Source: Luteimonas sp. MC1750 (GTDB lineage Bacteria > Pseudomonadota > Gammaproteobacteria > Xanthomonadales > Xanthomonadaceae). From it: a DNA stretch of 64,000 nt. The DNA lies in the NCBI RefSeq assembly GCF_016615955.1, contig NZ_CP067113.1, positions 1,922,001 through 1,986,000 on the forward strand, read 5' to 3'. Position numbers and translations under genes: made by a program. Positions 8,610 through 17,554 of the stretch are shown in pieces. The first letter of the stretch is position 1, and each line of letters starts with the position of its first letter. The notes beneath the pieces are model-generated. The model saw nothing but the letters and a program-made list of their open reading frames with translations, had not been told where the DNA came from and made no database searches.

Positions 8610-9425
8610 TCAGCTGTTGTTCTCCACCCAATCCTCGACAAGGTCAAGGTGGCGCTCGCGCACCTCCATGCCGGAATTCATGATGCTGTCCTTGTCGGAC
8701 TGGTTGGGATGGCCGTCGTGGTACTCGTCGGGCAGGCCGATCATGTGGCCGAACTCGTGGGCCGTCCCGACCTGGGGCATGCTGGCGCCCTTGGACACGG
8801 CCCGATTGTCCTCGCTGTCCAGGTGGGAAATGTTGCCCGGGCCGACCGAGCTGCGGTGGAAGTCGCCGTCCGGGATGCGCAGGACGTTGATGTTGTAGTT
8901 CTCGCTCGGATCCATCAGGTCGCGCACACGGCCGAAGAATCCGCTCTCCTGCTCGCTGACGTCGAGCCGGATATCCAGCGTCACCTCCTTGCCATCGTCG
9001 GTGGTGAAGCCATGCCCGTCCCAGGCGCTTTCCACCTCGTGCACGTAGTCGTCCATGAAGGCCTGCTTTTCCTCCGGCGTCCAGGCGAGCCCGTCGGCGC
9101 CGTCCTCGAAGTTGAACTCGATCTTCATGTGCAGCTCGAGCGTGTAGGTGCCGTCCGCTTCGCGGTAGAGCCGCAGTTCGTACGCGTCCCGGTGCCCGCC
9201 GACATCGACGCTGTCTTCCGTCGCCAGCAGCTCGCGTCCGCCTGGCGCGCTGGCCTTGGCGCCGGATGCAGCGGCTTCCCCCGCCGTACGCACCGCCTCG
9301 AGCATCCGGCCCACCCCATCGGCGACCGGCGCCCGCTGCAGGGAGGTGGACATCGCGTCAGGGAGCCAGCTGGCCGCTTCGAGCGCGACGGTGGACATGC
9401 GTGCGGCGGAATCGATCAGCGTCAT
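8610..9425 (-). CDS. Metzincin-like zinc metalloprotease without signal peptide
   Basis: A 271-residue protein with the zinc motif HEFGHMIGLPDE (HExxHxxGxxDE, where the final acidic residue replaces the usual third histidine) and a downstream candidate Met-turn SIMNSGME, as in metzincins. The first 85 residues are helical and alanine-rich, with no Sec or Tat signal. The segment YELRLYREADGTYTLELHMK precedes the catalytic domain. ATG 9425 is chosen; the 5' extension to 9485 would need a TTG start. Lack of a signal suggests either a cytosolic role or export by a specialised machine. Similar HEFGH-DEY proteins are known as uncharacterised proteins; the target is unknown. Confidence 0.8.
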   Translation of the reverse strand: MTLIDSAARMSTVALEAASWLPDAMSTSLQRAPVADGVGRMLEAVRTAGEAAASGAKASAPGGRELLATEDSVDVGGHRDAYELRLYREADGTYTLELHMKIEFNFEDGADGLAWTPEEKQAFMDDYVHEVESAWDGHGFTTDDGKEVTLDIRLDVSEQESGFFGRVRDLMDPSENYNINVLRIPDGDFHRSSVGPGNISHLDSEDNRAVSKGASMPQVGTAHEFGHMIGLPDEYHDGHPNQSDKDSIMNSGMEVRERHLDLVEDWVENNS

Positions 9426-9489
9426 GGCGGCAAACCCGTGGCTGGGGGATGCGTCGACGCTAGGCGCTCGACTTTGGGCGGACAACCCC

Positions 9490-9625
9490 GGGGAAGCCCG
9501 AGGTCGGCATCGCGATCAACCTCCTGAAGGAATCCCTGCAGAGCAACTTTGGACTGACCGACGAGGATGTTTACGAACATGACGCCATTTCACGCAAGAC
9601 ACCCGGGGAAGGTGCCGGCCTCTAC
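9490..9625 (+). pseudogene. Possible C-terminal fragment of an amidase-like protein
   Basis: A frame with coding character but no start reads GKPEVGIAINLLKESLQ, then FGLTDEDVYEHDAISRKTPG and EGAGLYAP. The H-x-x-ISRKTPGEG pattern is reminiscent of the C-terminal part of N-acetylmuramoyl-L-alanine amidases. The frame overlaps, in a different phase, the signal region of the lipoprotein gene that follows, so it is probably the tail of a decayed gene. Based on recall of the family motif only. Confidence 0.35.
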
Positions 9626-10061
9626 GCGCCTGCCCCACCTGGCCTGGGCCCTGATGCTGCCGCTGCTGGGCGCGTGCCAGTCGCAGGTCCGCAGCGGTAG
9701 CGCCCCTCCCTCAGCCGTCACCGTGCTTGAGATTGCGCAGGCCCATTACCAGCCAGCAGGCGGCGCCGGCGGCTCCGATGCTGAAGCGGCCGCATGCCGT
9801 GCCTGGTCGCTCGACGCGCAGCAGGCGGAAGCCTTCTTTGGCATCAGTGAGCAACTTCCGGAAGGCGGGCTGCATGACTTTTCCTGGTTGCCCTGCTCGA
9901 TCAAGGGCCGCCTGCAGGCCGAAGGCCGGGAGTGGGCCTTCGAGATCAACGCGGCGGGCACGAGCACTTGGCGTTCCCGCGAAGAAGTCCGTCTGCTGGG
10001 GTGCTCCCGCAGCACGTGCGAGCCATTCGTGATCCTCATGCCTGAGCGGTCGGTCGAATAG
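9579..10061 (+). CDS. Predicted lipoprotein, function unknown
   Basis: A 160-residue protein whose N-terminus carries an arginine/histidine-rich segment, a hydrophobic stretch LAWALMLPLLGAC and a lipobox cysteine at about residue 32. The mature part has several cysteines (ACRAW, LPCSIKG, LLGCSRSTCEPF), which would form disulfides outside the cytoplasm. Starts at 9567 and 9579 are both in frame; the GAGG upstream is better spaced for 9579. No family recognised. The 5' end overlaps a probable amidase remnant in another frame, so the present start may be a recent arrangement. Confidence 0.55.
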   Translation: MTPFHARHPGKVPASTRLPHLAWALMLPLLGACQSQVRSGSAPPSAVTVLEIAQAHYQPAGGAGGSDAEAAACRAWSLDAQQAEAFFGISEQLPEGGLHDFSWLPCSIKGRLQAEGREWAFEINAAGTSTWRSREEVRLLGCSRSTCEPFVILMPERSVE

Positions 10062-10152
10062 GCAGACCTGGCCCACAGCCTGACAGCGGCCGGTACCTGC
10101 AGCCGCGGATCGACTTCACCGAGCGAGAGTCGGCGGGCGCGGCCTCATCGCC

Positions 10153-10983
10153 TCATCGCCCCTGCTTCACCCACCACGGCCGGAATCCGCGCGACACGCC
10201 GACGAACATCGACAGCGTGCCGTCGGTCCCGGGCTCGACGAAGGGGCTGTTGCCGATGGCCGAGGGCAGGTGGCTGTAGCGCAGCGAGCCGACCAGCGAC
10301 CAGGCCTGGCCCAGCGGCCGGAAGAACGAGACGCCCGCGTGCGGCACCGTCACCGCGCCGGGCGAGTAGCCCGGCACGCCGCGGGCGACTTCCTCGCGCA
10401 GGGGCGCGTAGTAGTAGCCGGCCATGTCGGAGGACCACCACGTGGCTCCCACGATCGGCGTCAACAGGGTGCGTCCTGCGCGGATCGGATAGCCGTACTG
10501 CAGCGATACCTCCTGCCCATCGCTGCGTCCGGAGGCGTCCGCCAGCAGCTCGAGCTGCAGCTCGCCTGCGTCGCCACTCCACTCCATGCCAAGCCCGAGG
10601 TCCAGGCCCTTGTCACGGTCCTCGAGCAAGGCCGCGTCCACGCCATTGCCGGCAAGCGCCGCGCGGTCGAGATCGTCCACGTCGAAGCCATCCAGGCGCG
10701 CCTTGCCCAGCACGGCGAGCTCGAAGCCATCGGTGTCGACCAGCCGCCAGCCGGCGGTAATGCCGCGGAAGTAGAAGCGCTCGCCCTCGTAGGACAGCAG
10801 CGGCACCGGGAGCACCCGCGTGCCCTCGCCGGCATAGGGACTGTCGGTCACCACGGCCGCTACCCCGATGCCCCAGGGCGATCGTTGCCCATCAGCACGG
10901 GTGTCGCGCCCGCCCTCTTCCTGCGCGAAGGCGGTGGACGACAGGCAGAGCAGCAGCATCGGAGCGAGTCTCGTGAGCGTCAT
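10153..10983 (-). CDS. MipA/OmpV-family outer-membrane protein
   Basis: A 276-residue protein with a Sec signal (MTLTRLAPMLLLCLSSTAFA) followed by WGIGVAAVVTDSPYAGEGT, VLPVPLLSYEGERFYFRG and alternating hydrophobic strands. It ends GVSRGFRPWWVKQGR. This pattern is typical of the MipA/OmpV family (MltA-interacting protein in E. coli), a 12-stranded-barrel-like outer-membrane family sometimes linked to metal or acid stress. The start at 10983 is fixed by the signal peptide; the frame stays open far upstream as antisense to the phosphodiesterase gene, which is not coding. A monocistronic gene. Confidence 0.85.
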   Translation of the reverse strand: MTLTRLAPMLLLCLSSTAFAQEEGGRDTRADGQRSPWGIGVAAVVTDSPYAGEGTRVLPVPLLSYEGERFYFRGITAGWRLVDTDGFELAVLGKARLDGFDVDDLDRAALAGNGVDAALLEDRDKGLDLGLGMEWSGDAGELQLELLADASGRSDGQEVSLQYGYPIRAGRTLLTPIVGATWWSSDMAGYYYAPLREEVARGVPGYSPGAVTVPHAGVSFFRPLGQAWSLVGSLRYSHLPSAIGNSPFVEPGTDGTLSMFVGVSRGFRPWWVKQGR

Positions 10984-11199
10984 GGGCTGATCGCAGGAGG
11001 AGGCGGTGGGCAACGATAGCGCAGCGTGGCCTTCCGCCATGACACCGGGCTCACGGTTGCGGGCGCAACCCGATGGGCTCGGCCATCGGACACACAAGGC
11101 GCCATGAAGACCGGGTGCCAGGTGAGGCCCGTCCGCCGTACATTCACGTTGCGTCAGACAGGATGGGCTCCATTCCGCCAAACCCATGAGGTCGCTGCC

Positions 11200-11610
11200 A
11201 TGAAACGCCTCCTGCTCGCCGCCGCGCTCGCCACCGTTGCCGTTTCCGCCGCCGGCACGGCCGAAGCGCGGGACAACCACCGCCATGACCGCCACGACCA
11301 CAAGGCCGAACGCGACTACTGGAAGGACCGCCAGAAGGCCGAGCGGCGCGCGCGCAAGGACTACGAGAAGGCGGAGCGCGACTACCGGAAGGCCGTCCGC
11401 GAGGACGAGAAGGCCTACCGCCGCTGGGCGCGTGGCCAGCACCTCCCGGTCGAGTACCGCCAGCCGCGCTACTACGTGCACGATTACCGCAGCCACGGCT
11501 GGGACGCGCCGCCGGCCGGCTACACCTATGTACGCCCTGACCCGCAGGACGACACCTACTACCTGATCGAACTCGCGTCCGGACTCGTGTCCCGCATCCT
11601 GGGCGACTGA
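11200..11610 (+). CDS. RcnB-family periplasmic protein
   Basis: A 136-residue protein with a cleavable signal (MKRLLLAAALATVAVSAAGTAEA) and a highly charged His/Arg/Lys/Asp-rich middle (RDNHRHDRHDHKAERDYW). The C-terminal domain contains LPVEYRQPRYYVHDYRSHGW and TYYLIELASGLV, diagnostic of the RcnB/DUF2502-like family. RcnB in E. coli is needed for nickel/cobalt homeostasis; here the histidine-rich segment could bind metal. Preceded by ATGAGGTCGCTGCC as a likely ribosome-binding region. The metal function is inferred from family only. Confidence 0.8.
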   Translation: MKRLLLAAALATVAVSAAGTAEARDNHRHDRHDHKAERDYWKDRQKAERRARKDYEKAERDYRKAVREDEKAYRRWARGQHLPVEYRQPRYYVHDYRSHGWDAPPAGYTYVRPDPQDDTYYLIELASGLVSRILGD

Positions 11611-11703
11611 CGGGCCTTGAGCCCCCTGTGGGCTCACCCCTTTCTTTCCGCATAGGAATGGGGCGGCTGCGGCGCGGGCAACACCCCGTGCAACACTTTC
11701 CGC

Positions 11704-13560
11704 ATGCCCGCCCCGGCCCCACCCGCTGCGCCCGCCCCCGGCACCGATGACCGCGCGCTCCTGCGCGGCATCCTGGTGCACGACATCCGGCGCGACCTGC
11801 GCCGCCACCTGCGCCCGATGCTGGCCTGGTACCTGCTGTTCACCGTCTTCGCCACGGTGGCCGCGGCACCGCTGACCACGTGGTCGCTGGCGGCGCTGCT
11901 GCACTGGATCGAACGCCCCTTCGCCGGCGACCTCGATGGCGTGCTCGACAACCTGTTGGCCCTGGCCTGGCTCATGCTGGCCGGCGCGCTGTCCTGGTAC
12001 GTGGTCATGCTGCAGCAGGCCGGCATGCTGCTGGTCTCCGCCAGCCATGGCTGCCGCTACCGCACGGCCGCGGCGGCGCTCCTGGGCATGCTGCGTCGCG
12101 CCGTGCCGCTGGCGGCGCTGGCCGCCCTGCAGATGGCCGCACACGCCGTGCTGGCGCTGCCGTGGCTCGCGGTCGGCGCCGCGCTCTACTGGCTGCTGCT
12201 GCGCGGCTACGACCCCACCTTCGTGCTGGTGGCGCGGCCCGCCGCACTCTGGTGGTTCCTGGGCGGCTTCCTGCCCGTGCTGGCGATCGGCGTGCTGCTG
12301 CACGCCACGCTGTATTTCCGATGGCTGCTCGCAACGCCCGCGCTGGTGCTGGAAGGCCACTCGCCGCTTGGCGCGCTGCGCCGCAGCCGCACGCTGACCC
12401 GGGGCCGGCACCTGCGCATCGCCACGCTGGTGGCCGGCGTCGCACTCACGGTCGCGGCCCTGCCGCTGGCCGTGACCTGGCTCTACCAGCAGGGCGCGAC
12501 CCCGCTGCTGGACTGGCTTCCCGAACACCGCCTGCTGCTGAGCCTCGGGATGGTGGCCTACCTCACGCTCAACGCGGCGACGGTGCTGGGCGCGCTGCTG
12601 CTGGGCACCACCTTGAACACCCTGCTGGTGCGCGCCCTGTTCCACCGCCTGGGCGGCGCGCGCGGGGCCCGGGCCGTGGACGCCACGCCGCACCATCCGG
12701 GACGACTGGTCTGGGGTGCGGAAGCCGCGTTCCTGGCGGTCGCGCTGGTGCAGGCCAGCCTCGCCGTGGGCAGCATGAACCTGCGCCGCGAGGTCACCGT
12801 CACCGCGCACCGCGGCGCCGCGCTGATGGCACCGGAGAACACCCTGGCTTCGTTCCAGGCGGCGATCGACGCCGGCGCCGATGCGATCGAGTTCGACGTC
12901 CGGCTGAGCGCCGACGGTGCCGTGGTCGTGTTCCACGACAGCGATTTCCGCCGGGTCGCCAACGACCCGCGCCCGGTGGCGCAGACGCCGCTGTCGGCCA
13001 TGCGCGACATCGACATCGGCGGCTGGTTCGATCCACGCTTCTCGGGCGAGCGCATCCAGACGCTGTCCGAGGCGCTGGCCTTCATCGACCGCCGCGCGCT
13101 GGCGCTGGTCGAGCTCAAGCCCGACGCGGACAACGCCGACGCCCTCCTCGCCGCCACCCTGCGCGAGATCCGGCGCAGCGGCCACCAGGATGCCGTCGTG
13201 CTGGCCTCGCTCTCCCCCGAGCTCGTCCGCGCCGCGCGCGCCAAAGCGCCCGGCGCGCGACTGGCCCTGTTCGCCAACGCCGCCCTGCCCGGCACTGCGC
13301 GCCGCACCGACTTCGACCTGCTCGGCCTCAACCACCTGCAGGTGGATGCCGGCGCGGTCGCGGATGCGCGCCGCCGCGGCTACCGGCTGCAGGCGTGGAC
13401 GGTCAACGACCCGGTGCGCATGGCGCGCTACATGGACCTGGGCGTGGACGACATCAGCACCGACGTGCCGGAGCTCGCGGTGCGGCTGCGTGCCGAACGG
13501 GCCGCGCTGACCGACGTCGAGCTGCTGCTGGTGCGCCTGCACAGCTGGTTCCGGCATTGA
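11704..13560 (+). CDS. Membrane-anchored glycerophosphodiester phosphodiesterase
   Basis: A 618-residue protein with two parts. Residues 1-360 are a polytopic membrane domain (about eight helices), matching the glycerophosphoryl diester phosphodiesterase membrane domain. Residues 365-600 are a GDPD TIM barrel with [16 protein letters not shown] (catalytic His about 369), [19 protein letters not shown] and [12 protein letters not shown]. Such proteins hydrolyse glycerophosphodiesters or lipid-linked substrates to glycerol-3-phosphate and an alcohol at the membrane. The fusion architecture is common in Firmicutes and also occurs in Xanthomonads. It ends 26 bases before rlmF in the same direction. 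Confidence 0.9.
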   Translation: MPAPAPPAAPAPGTDDRALLRGILVHDIRRDLRRHLRPMLAWYLLFTVFATVAAAPLTTWSLAALLHWIERPFAGDLDGVLDNLLALAWLMLAGALSWYVVMLQQAGMLLVSASHGCRYRTAAAALLGMLRRAVPLAALAALQMAAHAVLALPWLAVGAALYWLLLRGYDPTFVLVARPAALWWFLGGFLPVLAIGVLLHATLYFRWLLATPALVLEGHSPLGALRRSRTLTRGRHLRIATLVAGVALTVAALPLAVTWLYQQGATPLLDWLPEHRLLLSLGMVAYLTLNAATVLGALLLGTTLNTLLVRALFHRLGGARGARAVDATPHHPGRLVWGAEAAFLAVALVQASLAVGSMNLRREVTVTAHRGAALMAPENTLASFQAAIDAGADAIEFDVRLSADGAVVVFHDSDFRRVANDPRPVAQTPLSAMRDIDIGGWFDPRFSGERIQTLSEALAFIDRRALALVELKPDADNADALLAATLREIRRSGHQDAVVLASLSPELVRAARAKAPGARLALFANAALPGTARRTDFDLLGLNHLQVDAGAVADARRRGYRLQAWTVNDPVRMARYMDLGVDDISTDVPELAVRLRAERAALTDVELLLVRLHSWFRH

Positions 13561-13586
13561 AGAAAGCGGCAAGCGAAAATAACCCC

Positions 13587-14504
13587 ATGAAGCCATCCCA
13601 ACCCAGACTGCACCCGCGCAACCGCCACCAGGGCCGCTACGACTTCGTGCGCCTGGTGCAGGCGTGCCCCGCCCTGGCGCCGCACCTCGTGACCACGCCG
13701 CGCGGCGACACCAGCATCGACTTCGCCGACCCCGCCGCCGTGCGCGAGCTCAACCGCGCCCTCCTGCGCAGCGACTACGGCATCGCCCACTGGGACCTGC
13801 CCGACGGCGCGCTGTGCCCGCCCATCCCCGGCCGTGCCGACTACCTGCATGGCCTGGCCGACCTGCTGGCCGACAGCGGGGACGGCGCGGTGCCGCGTGG
13901 CGCGGCGGTCCGCGTTCTCGACATCGGCGTTGGCGCAAGCTGCATCTATCCGCTGCTGGGACACGCCGAGTACGGCTGGCGGTTCGTGGGCACGGACATC
14001 GATGCGACCTCGCTGCAGGTCGCCGCCGCCATCGTGCGGGCGAACCGCTTGGACAAGGTGATCGCGCTGCGTCGGCAGCCGCGGCGCGACAGCATCTTCC
14101 GCGGCGTGATCGGCCCGGACGATCGCTTCGAACTCGCTATGTGCAATCCGCCGTTTCACGCTTCGGCCAGCGAAGCCGCGAAGGCCAACCAGCGCAAGCG
14201 TCGCCAGCTCGGTGCGCCGACCCGACCCGACCAGCGCCGCGCGTCGCCCCCATCGCTCAACTTCGGCGGCCATGACCACGAACTGTGGTGCGAGGGTGGC
14301 GAGGCGGCGTTCCTGCGCCGGATGATCGATGAAAGCCAGGGCTTTGGTGGGCAGGTCCGCTGGTTCAGCAGCCTGGTCGCCCGATCGGAGCACCTCGCGC
14401 CGCTTCGCAGCCGACTGGCGCGATGCGGGGCCACGGAGGTCCGGGTGGTGCCGATGGCGCAGGGTGCGAAGCAGAGCCGGTTCCTGGCATGGACCTTCCT
14501 TTAG
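13587..14504 (+). CDS. rlmF: 23S rRNA (adenine(1618)-N(6))-methyltransferase
   Basis: A 305-residue SAM-dependent methyltransferase that modifies A1618 of 23S rRNA. It shows the family start [12 protein letters not shown], the SAM-binding [16 protein letters not shown] (about 110-125), the catalytic tetrapeptide NPPF within MCNPPFHAS (about 190), and the RlmF-specific [16 protein letters not shown]. Length fits the family. The start at 13587 follows a short A-rich leader (GCGAAAATAACCCC), and the gene may be co-transcribed with the upstream phosphodiesterase. Confidence 0.95.
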   Translation: MKPSQPRLHPRNRHQGRYDFVRLVQACPALAPHLVTTPRGDTSIDFADPAAVRELNRALLRSDYGIAHWDLPDGALCPPIPGRADYLHGLADLLADSGDGAVPRGAAVRVLDIGVGASCIYPLLGHAEYGWRFVGTDIDATSLQVAAAIVRANRLDKVIALRRQPRRDSIFRGVIGPDDRFELAMCNPPFHASASEAAKANQRKRRQLGAPTRPDQRRASPPSLNFGGHDHELWCEGGEAAFLRRMIDESQGFGGQVRWFSSLVARSEHLAPLRSRLARCGATEVRVVPMAQGAKQSRFLAWTFL

Positions 14505-14510
14505 CGCAAA

Positions 14511-14660
14511 CTACCACCGGCTGCGCTTCATCCGCGCGGGCATGGCACCCTCCGGAAGCTTGCGCGTGGCGACGGCAACGATTGCCGCCGCGGAAAGCAG
14601 GGTGCAGGTCACGAGCCTCGTGAGCGCCATGAGGCCACGGGGCGTGAACTGGACCCGCAT
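14511..14660 (-). CDS. 49-residue single-pass membrane protein, copy 1
   Basis: A short protein starting MRVQFTPRGLMALTRLV, with one transmembrane segment (LVTCTLLSAAAIVAVA) and a basic tail EGAMPARMKRSRW. An in-frame stop lies upstream of the ATG at 14660, so no longer form is possible. A near-identical 49-residue C-terminus is encoded at 20692-20847, and the DNA similarity spans the whole gene; conservation of the reading frame argues that it is translated. It follows the metalloprotease/domain-protein pair on the same strand with a 24-base gap. Function unknown. Confidence 0.55.
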   Translation of the reverse strand: MRVQFTPRGLMALTRLVTCTLLSAAAIVAVATRKLPEGAMPARMKRSRW

Positions 14661-14684
14661 GCGGATGGAGGTGGAGGATCACCA

Positions 14685-14987
14685 CTACTCCCCGACCACG
14701 GCAAAGAAGATCTGGCCTTCATACCTGTCGTCCCAGCTGCCGCTCCAGTCGCGCAGACCGAACGTCGACGTGACCCGGACCAGGTTGCCGATGACAACCG
14801 CGTCCAGGCGCACGTCCAGGTTGCCCAAGTGATGGTCGCCGTCATTGGGCGAGAAGCTGACGTTGAACCCGGTCAGGATGGCCGCGGCCGATGAGAGCGG
14901 CACGCCGACGTCGACGTCGGTCGTGACCTGGCGCGGGCCCGAGCCATCGAAGCGGTTGAAGGTGGCGTTTGCGTTGCGGATGATCAT
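14685..14987 (-). CDS. Stand-alone copy of the metalloprotease N-terminal domain
   Basis: A 100-residue protein that aligns over nearly its full length with the N-terminus of the protease encoded just upstream. The shared blocks are GSGPR, GDHHLG followed by alternating V/L strands, and TFGLRDWSG.WDD.Y.G. It is probably one beta-sandwich domain and has no signal peptide. The start codon overlaps the stop of the protease gene (ATGA at 14984-14987), indicating translational coupling. It could be a partner subunit, a carrier or adapter domain, or an inhibitor that mimics the protease's own domain. The family has no function that I can name. Confidence 0.7.
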   Translation of the reverse strand: MIIRNANATFNRFDGSGPRQVTTDVDVGVPLSSAAAILTGFNVSFSPNDGDHHLGNLDVRLDAVVIGNLVRVTSTFGLRDWSGSWDDRYEGQIFFAVVGE

Positions 14988-17371
14988 CGCGGCTTCTCCT
15001 GGCAATCGTCGCGGGGTTGTTCGTGTCTGGCACAGGGGTCGGCCTGCGGCGGACGCCTGGCGGGCGGAGGCTCCTTGCGCCCGACGACGGACACGTCGCG
15101 TTCCGCCTTGCCCGCGCCGGCATTGACCGCGACCACGCGCACCACGCGCGCGCCCGCCGCCAGCAGGCGCGTATCGAGCGTCTCGCCACGCCCGATCTCT
15201 CCGCCCTTCTCGTCAAACCAGCGGATCTCCGCCCCGGGCAGCGACCGGCCCAGCCGGTCGACCGCCCACGCGCGCACGATCGGGCCGTCGGTGTCGGGCA
15301 CCTCCAGTACAACGGGCGCCTCCTTGTCCGGATCACGGCGCTTGCGCAGTTGATCCACGCTGGTCTCCTCGATCGCGGTGGCCAGGCCATTGCTGGCCAG
15401 CACGCGCACCCGGAGCGGGCGACGCGCGCTGCGCAGCCGCGCCGGTATCTCGATCTCGCGTGCGGCTTGCCGGGGCGCGATGCCACGCCAGGCGCCCGAT
15501 TCGTCCTGCCAGTGCACCAGGTAGACCAGGTCGCGCTCGTCCTTCGCCGACCAGCGGAGGATCGCGCGATCCTTGTCCTTGTATTCGACGCCCTCCACGT
15601 GCAGCACCGGCGGTTGCGGGATGTCGAACGCGGCGATTTCCATGTCGCCCTCGTAGACCACCAGTTTGCGCGCGCGCAACGGATCCAGGGGAACCTCCGC
15701 GGCAAGATGCTGCGGCCAGCAGTCCGCCCCGCAGTGGAAGCAATCGCCGTGCAGCACCGCGCACGCGCGTGGCTTTCCATCCGCGTCCCTGACCTCCACG
15801 CGGAAGGGCGTGGCGCGGCTTCCCCTGAGGCGCCGCTGCGCCGGATACGTGAACACGTGCGGGATGGTGACTTTGCGGTCGTGGTCGATGTGGGCCTCGA
15901 GCTGCATCAGCGGCACCGCCTTGCCCGACCATTCCGCGCGCGGTTGCGGGCGATGGATGGCGGCATGCAGGGCCGAATCGAGGCTGCGGACGGCGCTCGC
16001 GCCCTCCACCGGATCGGTGCGCGTCATCAGGCCGGCATAGGTATACGGGCTGACCCACTTGGTGCCCGAGTAGCCCATGATGTCGTGCGCGCTTGCCGGG
16101 TCGAAGACGCGGTTCGCGGCGGGGTCGAACCCGAACTCGCCCACGCTGTCGGAATGGAACAGCGCGTAGTGCGGATAATCGCCGTCCTGGTTGGATGGGT
16201 TGCTGCAGCGGGCACTGTCGTCGCAGGGCGCATGCTTGCGGCCGTAGGCATGGCCGGCCTCGTGCGCCGCGGTGCCCATGTCGCCGACCACGCCTGAACC
16301 CACACCGCCGCCACCGCAGCCAACGAAGTTCCCGAAGTTGACCCCCGTCGGCAGCAGGCCGTAGTACAGATCGTCGGAATCCCCGCGCAGGTCCTTCAGG
16401 TTGGAGTTCAGCGCCTCAAACCCGTCGCCGCAGCCGTCGGTATCGGTGGTGACCATGTCGTCGGAGAAGTCCATCGCGGTATAGCCGGACAGCAGCACGT
16501 CACCCACGGGGAACAGGCGACGGGTGAGGTCGAAGGTACCGAGCACCGTGGTCGCGTCCGGTGCGGGCAGGTCCATGCCCTGGCCCGTGTAATGGATGCC
16601 CACGCCGAATACGCGCATCGGATTGACGTCCACGAAGCGCAGGCTGCGCCGCACGAATGCCGACGCTTGCCCGGGGTCGGTGCTGGCGAACACCCGGCAG
16701 CGGATATCCACGCTGCCACGGCACCACGCACCGGGAATGGAGAAGTTCAGCGTGTGCCCGGCCTCACCCCGGTCGATCTCGCTGTCACGGCGCGGCACGA
16801 TGGTGGCGATGGGCGGCAGCAGCAGGACATTGCTGCCGATGCTGACCTCCAGCTCGCCGGAAAGCCGCGCGATGGCCGGCAGCGCCGGCTCGGCGCCGAA
16901 GTCCACGTAGACCCGCACGCCGGTCGCCTTGCCGCCGACGAGGGAGATGGCGTTGTCCGGCAACACGTGGTCGGCGTCGAGGTGCTGCGCGCTGCGGAAC
17001 GCCTGGGTTGCCTGATTGAGCTCAATCCCCGTGATCTGCAGATCGCCGCGGGGCGGCGGCAGGCTGGCGTCGACCAGCTCCGCCAGCACGCTCGCTTCCA
17101 CGGTGCCCGCGTAGTCGTCATCCCAGTCGCCCGACCAGTCGCGCAGCCCGAAGGTCGCGCGCACGGTGACGACGTTGGCATTGACCTCGGTGGCCAGCTG
17201 CACCTGCAGGCGCCCGAGGTGGTGGTCGCCGCCGCGAAAGCCCGCGGAGTAGCCGGCCAGCGAGGCGACGGCTGCGTCGACCTGCCGGGGGAAGACGATG
17301 GTCTGCTCGGCGGTCCGAGGTCCGCTCCCGCGCATGCGCGGGAAGTTGAGCGAGGCGCTGCGAATCTCCAT
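14984..17371 (-). CDS. Large metzincin-like zinc metalloprotease with beta-sandwich N-domain
   Basis: A 795-residue protein with no signal peptide (MEIRSASLNFPRMRGSGPR). Residues 1-100 form the GDHHLG/TFGLRDWSGDWDD domain. A long beta-rich region follows, then the catalytic motif AAHEAGHAYGRKHAPC (HExxHxxGxxH, about residue 395) and a candidate Met-turn HDIMGYSG about 60 residues later. The C-terminal 300 residues look like several Ig/fibronectin-like modules, with a cysteine-rich patch (CAVLHGDCFHCGADCWP). ATG 17371 has GGAG upstream; a start at 17392 is also open. Large size, cysteines and modular tail suggest an extracellular or injected effector-type protease. It is coupled to the stand-alone domain gene downstream. 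Confidence 0.8.
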   Translation of the reverse strand: MEIRSASLNFPRMRGSGPRTAEQTIVFPRQVDAAVASLAGYSAGFRGGDHHLGRLQVQLATEVNANVVTVRATFGLRDWSGDWDDDYAGTVEASVLAELVDASLPPPRGDLQITGIELNQATQAFRSAQHLDADHVLPDNAISLVGGKATGVRVYVDFGAEPALPAIARLSGELEVSIGSNVLLLPPIATIVPRRDSEIDRGEAGHTLNFSIPGAWCRGSVDIRCRVFASTDPGQASAFVRRSLRFVDVNPMRVFGVGIHYTGQGMDLPAPDATTVLGTFDLTRRLFPVGDVLLSGYTAMDFSDDMVTTDTDGCGDGFEALNSNLKDLRGDSDDLYYGLLPTGVNFGNFVGCGGGGVGSGVVGDMGTAAHEAGHAYGRKHAPCDDSARCSNPSNQDGDYPHYALFHSDSVGEFGFDPAANRVFDPASAHDIMGYSGTKWVSPYTYAGLMTRTDPVEGASAVRSLDSALHAAIHRPQPRAEWSGKAVPLMQLEAHIDHDRKVTIPHVFTYPAQRRLRGSRATPFRVEVRDADGKPRACAVLHGDCFHCGADCWPQHLAAEVPLDPLRARKLVVYEGDMEIAAFDIPQPPVLHVEGVEYKDKDRAILRWSAKDERDLVYLVHWQDESGAWRGIAPRQAAREIEIPARLRSARRPLRVRVLASNGLATAIEETSVDQLRKRRDPDKEAPVVLEVPDTDGPIVRAWAVDRLGRSLPGAEIRWFDEKGGEIGRGETLDTRLLAAGARVVRVVAVNAGAGKAERDVSVVGRKEPPPARRPPQADPCARHEQPRDDCQEKPR

Positions 17372-17554
17372 CAGGGGGCTCCGATAAGGCATGGCTCCAC
17401 CCGACCGACCTGGTGAGTGCTGCCTGCCTGAATCCCCTGTTCAACTGTTGCAACGGCGGTACGGCAAGCGTGCGGCCACGGTGAGCTGGGCGCGACCTTC
17501 GCTATGCTTCATGCGAGGCGTCGCTGCCGCCACGCCCTGCCCTGAGGACTACAC

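Noticed and set aside
10984..13596. Open minus-strand frame extending far upstream of the MipA-like gene (over 800 extra codons)
   Set aside because: It is antisense to the phosphodiesterase gene, has Gln/Arg/His-rich composition typical of GC-rich shadow frames, and the MipA signal peptide fixes the start at 10983.
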